Shown piece by piece: positions 45,049 to 50,210 of a stretch of 50,224 nucleotides of DNA. How positions within the stretch are numbered: the first letter of the stretch is position 1; the number at the start of each line of letters is the position of its first letter. The translations under genes were made by a program, and so were the position numbers. Source of the stretch: Candidatus Aquitaenariimonas noxiae (GTDB lineage: Bacteria > Omnitrophota > Gorgyraeia > Aquitaenariimonadales > Aquitaenariimonadaceae); NCBI GenBank assembly GCA_002780005.1, contig PEWV01000042.1, positions 1 to 50,224 on the forward strand, given 5' to 3'. Under the pieces are notes generated by a model. It did not search any database. It was not told where the DNA came from and saw only the letters and a program-made list of their open reading frames with translations.

Positions 45049-45945
45049 TTAAAAAGCCTGTCTTTCTCCCACTCTCAATTTTGCCGATCTCGCGCGCGGA
45101 TTTTCTATTATTTCAACGCGGCTCGGGCGAAGCGGGGATTTTGTAATTATCTTTAATTTTCCTTCTTTGGCGTATTCCTTGAACATATGCTTAACAATCC
45201 TATCTTCTAATGAATGAAATGAAATAACGGCTATAACAGCCCCCCCTCTAAGGTGCCCTATGGCAGCGACTAAACCTTCTTTCAAGGCTTCGAGCTCATC
45301 ATTTACCGCTAGGCGCAACGCAAGGAAAGTTCTCGTCGCAGGATGTATACGATGCGAAAGATATCCTTTACCGTAATAGGCCTTTTCTATGAGTTTCGCC
45401 AATTCAGCAGTCGTATCTATGGGTTTCTTTTTCCGCACCTCAACAATAAAACTCGCTATTCTGCGGGATTTTCTCTCCTCGCCGTATTCATACAATATTT
45501 GAGCCAACTTTTCATAAGAAAAAGTATTTACTATTCGATGGGCGGTTAGGGTTTGGCGCCTATCCATTCTCATGTCAAGCGGCCCTTCGTTTCTTATGCT
45601 AAATCCTCTATACGGCGTATCGAAATGCATGCTAGCCACACCTAAATCAAAGAGCGCGCTATCAACCTTATCTACGTTAATATTTTCAAAAATAGAATTT
45701 AAATTGCGAAAATTGTCTTGTACTAATTTATAAGAACCCTGATAAGGACTTAAACGCTGGCTGGCTGCTTTTAGCGACTCGTCGTCTTGATCGATACCTA
45801 TCAGCATGCCGCCCGGTACTATTTTTTCTAAAATCTTTGCGCTATGGCCGCCGCCTCCGACCGTACAATCAACAACAATATTGCCGGGCTTTAGTTTCAG
45901 ATTCTCAATTACCTCCCCTGCCATAACAGGGGTGTGTAAATCCAT
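45049..45945 (-). CDS. rsmH: 16S rRNA (cytosine-1402-N4)-methyltransferase RsmH
   Basis: SAM-dependent methyltransferase (MraW, 298 residues from this start). It opens MDLHTPVMAGEVIENL, the typical RsmH start; the SAM loop is VVDCTVGGGGHSAKIL, followed by LFDLGVASMHFDTPYRGFS, RRIASFIVEVRKKKPI, HPATRTFLALRLAVNDEL and VISFHSLEDRIVK. I chose the ATG at 45943-45945: the further upstream in-frame start at 45978 is TTG and overlaps the small ORF before it, whereas this ATG has AGGA a few bases upstream and follows that ORF by 5 bp. Confidence 0.94.
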   Translation of the reverse strand: MDLHTPVMAGEVIENLKLKPGNIVVDCTVGGGGHSAKILEKIVPGGMLIGIDQDDESLKAASQRLSPYQGSYKLVQDNFRNLNSIFENINVDKVDSALFDLGVASMHFDTPYRGFSIRNEGPLDMRMDRRQTLTAHRIVNTFSYEKLAQILYEYGEERKSRRIASFIVEVRKKKPIDTTAELAKLIEKAYYGKGYLSHRIHPATRTFLALRLAVNDELEALKEGLVAAIGHLRGGAVIAVISFHSLEDRIVKHMFKEYAKEGKLKIITKSPLRPSRVEIIENPRARSAKLRVGERQAF

Positions 45946-45950
45946 AGGTC

Positions 45951-46127
45951 CTATTCGGGAATTATCCTTCTGCTGCAAAGATCGTTCAAAATATAATCAT
46001 TAAGGCTGCGAATATAGGGGTCTTTATTGTTAACGTGCAGCTTGCAAATCCTGTTTTTTCCCATATCTATATCGAATGTTTCGATCTGGAGTCCATCATC
46101 CTTTGTTATAATAAATTTTATAAGCAT
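45951..46127 (-). CDS. Small ORF of unknown function between mraZ and rsmH
   Basis: A 58-residue reading frame, opening MLIKFIITKDDGLQIETFDI and ending LCSRRIIPE; no family recognised. The ATG at 46125-46127 has a strong GGAGGG about 4-5 nt upstream; an in-frame ATG at 46137-46139 has none, so the shorter form is favoured. It fills the gap between mraZ (57 bp) and rsmH (5 bp to the chosen start), as a translated gene would. No membrane segment; mixed charged and beta-like pattern. Confidence 0.6.
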   Translation of the reverse strand: MLIKFIITKDDGLQIETFDIDMGKNRICKLHVNNKDPYIRSLNDYILNDLCSRRIIPE

Positions 46128-46184
46128 CGGGCCCTCCATTCTTTCTAGATACCATCTGCATAAGTATCGAGTAATATATATCGA

Positions 46185-46622
46185 TTATGTATCTACTAGT
46201 CCTTCAGCTATTTCTTCGAATCTATCTTTTGACCCCTTATAAAACTCTTCCCACTTTTCTCGCGCCCATATTTCGATGCGATTAGAAACTCCTATTATCA
46301 CAATATCTTTTCTTATATTAGCGAAATCTTTAAGATATTTTGGGATTAACATTCTCCCTTGTGTATCAATAATTATTTCACATGCGCCTGAAAAATATAT
46401 ACGATTGAATTTACGCGCTTCTGCTTTCGTAAACGAAAGGACTTTAAATTTTGATTCTTGAGCATTCCACTCGTTTTCTGAAAACATAAAAAGGCAACCG
46501 TCCAATCCGCGTGTTAAAAAAAATTTCTCGACGTAATTTTCTTTACATACCTCGCGAAACCTGGATGGTATTATAAGCCTTCCCTTTTTATCGAGACTAT
46601 GTTCATATTCGCCGTAGAACAT
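46185..46622 (-). CDS. mraZ: Division/cell wall cluster repressor MraZ
   Basis: AbrB-like DNA-binding protein (145 residues) that controls the dcw operon. Two SpoVT-AbrB-type repeats are visible: YEHSLDKKGRLIIPSRFRE (about 5-23) and CEIIIDTQGRMLIPKYLKD (about 80-100). First gene of the cluster. Three GTGG repeats at 10-bp spacing in its own leader (46630-46655) look like its operator, consistent with autoregulation known from E. coli and mycoplasmas. Confidence 0.95.
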   Translation of the reverse strand: MFYGEYEHSLDKKGRLIIPSRFREVCKENYVEKFFLTRGLDGCLFMFSENEWNAQESKFKVLSFTKAEARKFNRIYFSGACEIIIDTQGRMLIPKYLKDFANIRKDIVIIGVSNRIEIWAREKWEEFYKGSKDRFEEIAEGLVDT

Positions 46623-46629
46623 GATTTTG

Positions 46630-46655
46630 CTCCACTATGAACCACTTTACTCCAC
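46630..46655 (-). promoter_or_regulatory. Putative MraZ operator repeats
   Basis: On the minus strand GTGGAG (46650-46655), GTGGTT (46640-46645) and GTGGAG (46630-46635) repeat every 10 bp between the -10 box and the mraZ ATG. The known MraZ sites are TGGGN or GTGGGA-like boxes at the same 10-bp period, upstream of mraZ. Confidence 0.78.
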
Positions 46656-46670
46656 AATGTATCGAAATTA

Positions 46671-46699
46671 AGTATACCTAATGGGACTTGATTTGTCAA
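46671..46699 (-). promoter_or_regulatory. Consensus sigma-70 promoter of the dcw cluster
   Basis: Minus strand TTGACA (46694-46699), 17-bp spacer, TATACT (46671-46676). Start of transcription near 46664; the putative MraZ sites lie immediately downstream, where a bound repressor would block initiation or escape. Confidence 0.9.
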
Positions 46700-46750
46700 G
46701 AAGGAAAATTAAAATTTCTAAGTGTTTTATAAAAGTTTTTAAGAAAGCCC

Positions 46751-46792
46751 AAAAATATAAGGCCCCGATTAAGTTCTAATCGGGACCTTATA
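46751..46792 (-). terminator. Rho-independent terminator of rnpB
   Basis: 16-position stem (46756-46771 with 46777-46792) with one mismatch and a 5-nt loop, followed on the minus strand by UUUUU (46751-46755). It lies 30 bp after the RNase P RNA 3' end and separates it from the mraZ promoter. Confidence 0.88.
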
Positions 46793-46821
46793 TAATAAAA
46801 TAATATGCTTATATTTAAGAA

Positions 46822-47220
46822 GCGTAGACAGGTCTATAAGCCGGGTTCTGTAAAGACGCACTCTCATGCGCCTTTGATGATCATCCATCTAGTCCCGCTG
46901 TTGCCAGCGGGATCAAGCAACCTACCCGAGAATGAAAAACGAAGCGGGTCGCTTCGTTACCTGCCGGTATATTAACCGACAGGTACGCCCATGTTTTCGG
47001 GGGCTCTTCTCCTATTCGGTCTTGCTCCGCGTAGAGATTGCCCGTTTCACCCTTCCGCCTATGGCGGAAGACTCGTCTCTGTTGCTCTGATCCTCTTCCG
47101 ATATTTAAACCAGAAGGATGGGTGTTACCCATTACGCTACCCTACGGAGCCCGGACTTTCCTCTTCGTCCGCTTTATATTTATATAAAGCGGACGCAGCG
47201 ATCATCCGACCTGTCCACGC
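46822..47220 (-). ncRNA. rnpB: RNase P RNA (bacterial class A)
   Basis: Catalytic RNA of RNase P, which matures tRNA 5' ends. The P1 helix is formed by the 5' end (47208-47220, GCGTGGACAGGTC) and 3' end (46822-46834). The conserved core GAGGAAAGTCCGGGCTCC is near 47170-47150, the ACAGAACCCGGCTTATAGAC 3' element at about 46850-46832, and GGTAA...GAGCC-type joins lie between. Size near 400 nt fits. Its 5' end overlaps the last codons of the RNase HI gene, and no convincing own promoter is visible, so it may be processed from a longer transcript. Confidence 0.95.
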
Positions 47221-47627
47221 AAATTCGATAAATTTATAGCCTTGTTCGCTAATTTATCAGCGTCCTTATTTTCTTCGCGATTTATATGATTTATTTCTAT
47301 CTTTTCAAAACCACTCATCAAATGAACTGCTTGTTCAAAGAGCGGTTTTATACCTGTATTTTTTACGCGATATTCGCCCTTAAGTTGTTTTGCGACCAAT
47401 TCGCTATCAAGGTTGATAATTATTTCCTTTACTCCGAGAATAATAGCCTCCTGCAAACCATATACCAAGGCATTATACTCTGCTATATTATTTGTCGCTT
47501 CGCCTATATATTTGTAAAAATCTTTTATTCTTTTTTTATCGCTGCCTAAAAGAACTACGCCTATCCCCGCCGGCCCGGGATTCCCCCTTGCAGCGCCGTC
47601 TACATACAAATATATTTTTTTACTCAT
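47202..47627 (-). CDS. rnhA: Ribonuclease HI family protein
   Basis: RNase H fold (141 residues) cutting RNA in RNA-DNA hybrids. Acidic residues D10 (YLYVDGAARGNPGPAG), E50 (NNIAEYNAL), D74 (INLDSELV) and D122/D124 (NREENKDADKLAN) form the active site. This is the shorter RNase HI type without the basic-protrusion handle of the E. coli enzyme. The stop codon (47202-47204) lies inside the RNase P RNA; the last six residues (LRGQVG) are encoded by the 5' end of rnpB. It starts 3 bp after the zinc-ribbon gene. Confidence 0.9.
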   Translation of the reverse strand: MSKKIYLYVDGAARGNPGPAGIGVVLLGSDKKRIKDFYKYIGEATNNIAEYNALVYGLQEAIILGVKEIIINLDSELVAKQLKGEYRVKNTGIKPLFEQAVHLMSGFEKIEINHINREENKDADKLANKAINLSNLRGQVG

Positions 47628-47630
47628 TTT

Positions 47631-48365
47631 TTATTCTTCCAGGTATAGAAGGCGGGCGCAACTTTCACAAAAAACAAAGTCTTTTTTCATCTTTATTTCA
47701 TTTATGACCTGAGGCGGTAAATTCAAGAAGCAACCCTGGCACGCATTGCCCCTGACAGGGACCAGCGCAAGGCCATCTTTATTATAAAGAATGCGTTCAT
47801 ACTTCGCCAATATAGTTTTGTCTACTTTCTCGGACACTTCTTTACGCTTGGCCTTCAGCATGCTTAATTCTTCTTCTATTTTTTTTGCCCCTTCGCTTAT
47901 GACCTTCTTTTCGCCTTCGAGTTTCTTTTGTTCGACTTTTAACTGTTCTTTTCCCTGTTCTTTAATTTTTTCTATTTCTTCTATTTTATCAAGCAAGTTT
48001 ATAATACCATCCTCCAATAAAGAGCAATCGGCCCTTGCCGATTTTATTTCGGTATCCATAGCGGTATATTCTTTATTCGTCTTGACCTGATATAATTGTG
48101 ATTGCAATTTTTTTATCGACTCCTCTTTAGTTTTAAGTTCCATCTCTTTATTTTTATGTTCCAACTGGACTTTTTTTAATTCAGCATCTATGTTTTTTGC
48201 TTCTTCTTCTTTATTTTTGTATATGTCCTCTAATGTTTTTATCTCTCCGGGCTTAGCGGCAAGCTCTTTTTCAAGCCTAAAGATCTCCCTATCAAGCCCC
48301 TGGAGCTCGATAAGGATCTTTATTTGTTCCTCCATCAATATTTCGGACACATTTTTCCCTTCCAT
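47631..48365 (-). CDS. Coiled-coil C4 zinc-ribbon protein (COG1579 type)
   Basis: A 244-residue protein with a long coiled coil (about 10-190; helical hairpin) and a C-terminal zinc ribbon with C209/C212 (NACQGCFLNLPPQ) and C233/C236 (FCESCARLLY). This is the COG1579/zf-RING_7 layout; members are often placed beside RNase H-like or RNase P genes, and their role is unclear, with nucleic acid or metal-linked functions suggested. The ATG at 48365 is used here; an in-frame GTG at 48350 with GGAAGGGA upstream is an alternative start. Confidence 0.87.
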   Translation of the reverse strand: MEGKNVSEILMEEQIKILIELQGLDREIFRLEKELAAKPGEIKTLEDIYKNKEEEAKNIDAELKKVQLEHKNKEMELKTKEESIKKLQSQLYQVKTNKEYTAMDTEIKSARADCSLLEDGIINLLDKIEEIEKIKEQGKEQLKVEQKKLEGEKKVISEGAKKIEEELSMLKAKRKEVSEKVDKTILAKYERILYNKDGLALVPVRGNACQGCFLNLPPQVINEIKMKKDFVFCESCARLLYLEE

Positions 48366-48476
48366 GCCAATAATAGCAACAGTATTCGTGGCTCATTCTG
48401 ATTGCTATCATAACTTGCAGCTACGTAACCTTTCGTGACCTCAAGCAACCACTCTCCGCTCACGACTCTAACAACT

Positions 48477-48504
48477 AGTACTAAGTACCTAGTACTTGGT
48501 ACTG
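48477..48504. repeat. Heptamer tandem repeat upstream of the zinc-ribbon gene
   Basis: Four consecutive 7-bp units: AGTACTA, AGTACCT, AGTACTT, GGTACTG. Unit sequence differs from other arrays in the window, but length and the leading AGT/GGT pattern are the same. Confidence 0.8.
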
Positions 48505-48541
48505 TTCTGCTCCGCTCTTCTGCCCGCTAACTATGGTATGA

Positions 48542-48615
48542 GCTTCGCAGGAACATTTCTGCTTCACCTGTCATTCCTGCGAAGCCATGGGCGAAAGCGC
48601 CATGGCGAAGCAGAA
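48542..48615. repeat. Nested palindromes beside tRNA-Val
   Basis: Three inverted pairs are packed into 74 bp: GCTTCGCAGGAA (48542-48553) with its complement at 48574-48585; TTCTGCTTC (48557-48565) with GAAGCAGAA (48607-48615); GCCATGG (48584-48590) with CCATGGC (48600-48606). The first two cross, so alternative folds are possible. REP-like or a processing signal for the tRNA 3' end. Confidence 0.75.
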
Positions 48616-48692
48616 TGGTGGGCACTAGAGGGCTCGAACCTCCGACCTTGTGCATGTGAGGCACACGCTCTAACCAACTGAGCTAAGTGCCC
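48616..48692 (-). tRNA. tRNA-Val (CAC)
   Basis: 77-nt cloverleaf with encoded CCA (48616-48618) and discriminator A. Acceptor GGGCACT pairs with AGTGCCC; D arm GCTC...GAGC; anticodon stem TGTGC/GCACA with loop CTCACAT, anticodon CAC (valine); T arm GGAGG TTCGAGC CCTCT. All stems are visible. Confidence 0.95.
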
Positions 48693-48698
48693 AGAATT

Positions 48699-48764
48699 GG
48701 CAAATAGCAAATAGCCTATGGCGAATAGTACGAACTATTTGCTATTGGCTACAAGCCATATGCC
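48699..48764. repeat. Inverted heptamer arrays between the two tRNA genes
   Basis: Left arm has units GGCAAAT, AGCAAAT, AGCCTAT, GGCGAAT (48699-48726); the right arm (48735-48764), read on the other strand, has GGCATAT, GGCTTGT, AGCCAAT, AGCAAAT. The pair makes an imperfect hairpin filling the 76-bp spacer between tRNAs. Confidence 0.8.
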
Positions 48765-48768
48765 AAAA

Positions 48769-48844
48769 TGGTGGGCCTGCAAGGACTCGAACCTTGGACC
48801 AAGAGATTATGAGTCTCCTGCTCTACCAACTGAGCTACAAGCCC
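48769..48844 (-). tRNA. tRNA with CAU anticodon (elongator Met or Ile2)
   Basis: 76-nt cloverleaf with encoded CCA (48769-48771). Acceptor GGGCTTG/CAGGCCC, D arm GCTC...GAGC, anticodon stem GGAGA/TCTCT with loop CTCATAA, anticodon CAT; T arm CAAGG TTCGAGT CCTTG. The anticodon arm (GGAGACTCATAATCTCTTGG) looks more like bacterial tRNA-Ile2, whose C34 is changed to lysidine by TilS, than elongator Met, but identity cannot be settled by eye. It is not initiator tRNA: no C1-A72 mismatch and no run of three G-C pairs in the anticodon stem. Confidence 0.93.
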
Positions 48845-48888
48845 TCAAGAAAAACTACGGTGCTGCTGAATAAATTGTTATTTTGTAC

Positions 48889-49005
48889 GATACCTTTTAG
48901 GAGTGTACTATATACACCCTGGCTACGAAGGTCTCTTTGAGCTTGTTTTTCTTAAGAAGGAAAACGTAGTTTTCCTTCTTAATATTCATCCTTTCCTAAA
49001 AGGTA
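48889..49005. repeat. 13-bp inverted repeat enclosing a 30-codon ORF
   Basis: The plus-strand sequence ATACCTTTTAGGA beginning about 48890 is matched by its exact reverse complement TCCTAAAAGGTAT ending about 49005. Between them lie two inner hairpins, including a perfect 12-bp stem AAGAAGGAAAAC with a 3-nt loop (48955-48980). The arms hold the ribosome binding site and the stop codon of the ORF at 48897-48989. Confidence 0.85.
48897..48989 (-). CDS. Putative 30-residue small protein upstream of the tRNA genes
   Basis: Reading frame of 30 codons plus TAA, starting MNIKKENYVFLLKKNK and ending VARVYIVHS; not recognised. AGGAAAGG lies immediately before the ATG (48987-48989), and a TTGAAT-N17-TATACT promoter lies 78 bp further up. 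Strongly basic, with a beta-like hydrophobic end; it could be a leader peptide for the downstream tRNAs, a small toxin-like peptide, or chance. The ribosome binding site and the stop codon fall in opposite arms of a 13-bp inverted repeat, so translation and folding would interfere. Confidence 0.4.
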   Translation of the reverse strand: MNIKKENYVFLLKKNKLKETFVARVYIVHS

Positions 49006-49066
49006 TTCTATAATAACAGAAAGATTGCCACTATATTACTAGTTATGGCCAATTTACAGCAGTAAG

Positions 49067-49095
49067 AGTATACCGAAAAACCTACCCTAATTCAA
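49067..49095 (-). promoter_or_regulatory. Promoter upstream of the 30-codon ORF and tRNA pair
   Basis: Minus strand TTGAAT (49090-49095), 17-bp spacer, TATACT (49067-49072). Start near 49060, about 70 nt before the small ORF and about 215 nt before the first tRNA. Spacer and flanks resemble those of the promoter at 49928-49956 (shared AGGTTTTT). Confidence 0.75.
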
Positions 49096-49191
49096 GGAAA
49101 AATTGTCTGAAGCCGCTTACCCCTATTGCTGCCATATGTGGAAAGGCATTCCAGCTATTTTAACTTGGAGCAGCTACCGGCAGGTGCTCTT
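49096..49191. repeat. Duplicated block, copy 1
   Basis: Runs from GGAAAAATT to GGTGCTCTT and is repeated at 50113-50210 with roughly four in five bases identical, including CCATATGTGGAAA and CCAGCTATTTT. It lies directly upstream of the -35 box of the promoter at 49067-49095. Confidence 0.85.
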
Positions 49192-49320
49192 GAGGCGTTA
49201 AATTTTGCGAGCGAGCGTAGCAATTGAATGAGGCCGCCCGCAGGCGGCCGAGAAATCTTTTACATATCAATTGCAGCGAGCCGCAAAATTAGCCGAAAGA
49301 GTACCTGCCGGTACAGCTGC
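49170..49320. repeat. Large imperfect inverted repeat with GC-rich apical hairpin
   Basis: Left arm 49170-49227 and right arm 49267-49320 are complementary over about 55 bp with small bulges (ACCGGCAGGT with ACCTGCCGGT; AATTTTGCG with CGCAAAATT; CAATTGA with TCAATTG). The centre carries a second hairpin GGCCGCC-CGCA-GGCGGCC (49232-49249). No T-run follows, so it is not a simple terminator; MITE-like or a structured RNA. Confidence 0.85.
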
Positions 49321-49453
49321 AGAGTGAGGAATTGCTGAAGGTAGAGATTATGGTACGCTTTAGATCATTTCCTTCGTTTCATAAAAAATGGCTTTGGCTA
49401 TGTTCGCAAAATTAAGGCTAGGGTTTTCGCGGGTGATTTAAGGCAAAAACTAC

Positions 49454-49897
49454 TCACTTTTTGGAGGCTTCGCCCTTTTCCAATTTCTCCATAAGGGAGG
49501 GCAATCTTTTTTTGAACTCGGGAATTATTATGCAGGTTGAAACGGCGGGTGAGTACTGTTTCATGGAGGGGTGATCAGCATAAAATTTGTTAATCGTATC
49601 GGCAACTTGTTCATAATTCATACCTTCATAATCGGATAATAGCTGCTGTATGTCGGGACATTCCAGCGCATACATGGTTAGCGCATCAAAAAAACCCCAC
49701 ATGTAAAGCGTTTGGCAGAAACCCTTGTCGTATCCTGATACATTATATAATTTCTCCCAAACAGCTGCCTCAAGCGGTGTTATCTCGTCTGTGTTTTTTA
49801 CCGGCTCTATAATACGCTTGCCCTCATCTGCGCAGTAGCCTGATATCGCAAAAAGCGACACGAGGATAACAAGGATACATATCGTTTTCACCATCAT
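49454..49897 (-). CDS. Secreted protein with weak Rap1a/Tai-like pattern
   Basis: Small exported protein, 147 residues from the ATG at 49895-49897. That start is chosen because the promoter at 49928-49956 starts transcription near 49921, downstream of a further in-frame ATG at 49939, and AAGAAGG lies 5 nt before it. The signal peptide covers about residues 1-23 (MMVKTICILVILVSLFAISG then YCADEG). The mature part has KGFCQTLYMWGFFDALTMYALECP, then YEQVADTINKFYADHPSMKQYSP. The spacing Cys-..-G..DAL-..-CP-..-HP is like the Rap1a/Tai immunity fold, but no partner effector is visible. I treat the function as unknown. Confidence 0.7.
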   Translation of the reverse strand: MMVKTICILVILVSLFAISGYCADEGKRIIEPVKNTDEITPLEAAVWEKLYNVSGYDKGFCQTLYMWGFFDALTMYALECPDIQQLLSDYEGMNYEQVADTINKFYADHPSMKQYSPAVSTCIIIPEFKKRLPSLMEKLEKGEASKK

Positions 49898-49927
49898 ACA
49901 AACCTTCTTTCCGCCAAGCTTATTATG

Positions 49928-49956
49928 AGTATACTTCAAAAACCTGTTTAATTCAA
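49928..49956 (-). promoter_or_regulatory. Promoter of the secreted protein gene
   Basis: Minus strand TTGAAT (49951-49956), 17-bp spacer, TATACT (49928-49933). Predicted start near 49921, giving a 24-nt leader with a good ribosome binding site for the ATG at 49897. Confidence 0.78.
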
Positions 49957-49982
49957 GAAAAAGTTTCTACCATTCCCTTAAG

Positions 49983-50154
49983 TATGGTAGCGACAGGGGC
50001 TCACAGCTCAGAAAATTTTTCCCGTGGTTTTGGACTTACTCCTCGCGCCTACTGAGCCACGGATTTGGCACCACACTTCCGGCGCTCGTCGTAAGTCCGA
50101 AAACCACATTTGGGAAAAATTTTCAATGAGCCGCTCACCCCTATCGCTACCATA
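49983..50154. repeat. 172-bp near-palindrome (long hairpin)
   Basis: Left arm about 49983-50049 and right arm about 50080-50154 pair along about 65 bp: TATGGTAGCGA with TCGCTACCATA, GAAAATTTTTCCC with GGGAAAAATTTTC, GTGGTTTTGGACTTAC with GTAAGTCCGAAAACCAC, and GCGCC with GGCGC. The loop is about 30 nt. No transposase is present. Confidence 0.88.
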
Positions 50155-50210
50155 TGTGGAAAAAGAATACCAGCTATTTTGGCTTGGAATAGCTACCGAG
50201 AGGTGCTCTT
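50113..50210. repeat. Duplicated block, copy 2
   Basis: Second copy of the 49096-49191 block. Its first 40 bp double as the right arm of the 172-bp palindrome. In copy 1 the block abuts the promoter directly; here the palindrome's left arm and loop are inserted between promoter and block. Confidence 0.85.

Larger units (their letters stand above)
48366..48615. other. Intergenic region between tRNA-Val and the zinc-ribbon gene
   Basis: About 250 bp without a credible gene. It contains a heptamer tandem array (48477-48504) and nested palindromes (48542-48615) next to the tRNA 3' end. No clear promoter or U-run terminator is seen, so the zinc-ribbon gene may be read from the tRNA promoter upstream. 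Confidence 0.6.
48990..49453. other. Repeat-rich intergenic region
   Basis: No credible gene in 464 bp. In order it holds the upper arm of the 13-bp inverted repeat, a promoter (49067-49095), one copy of a duplicated block (49096-49191), a large imperfect inverted repeat (49170-49320), and about 130 bp with no feature I recognise before the stop codon of the secreted protein gene. Confidence 0.7.

Noticed and set aside
45946-45978. Longer rsmH form starting at 45978
   Set aside because: The start codon would be TTG and overlaps the small ORF; the ATG at 45945 begins with the family-typical MDLHTPV.
46881-47239. Short open frames on both strands
   Set aside because: They lie within the RNase P RNA, whose conserved core and P1 helix explain the sequence.
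48477-48764. Possible CRISPR array
   Set aside because: Units are 7 bp and contiguous, without spacers of constant length, and no cas gene is present.
49898-49939. Upstream ATG at 49939 as start of the secreted protein
   Set aside because: It lies between the -10 and -35 boxes, upstream of the predicted transcription start; the ATG at 49897 has the ribosome site and a proper signal peptide.
49170-50154. Insertion sequence
   Set aside because: The inverted repeats have no transposase frame between or near them; a MITE-like element remains possible and is reported as a repeat.
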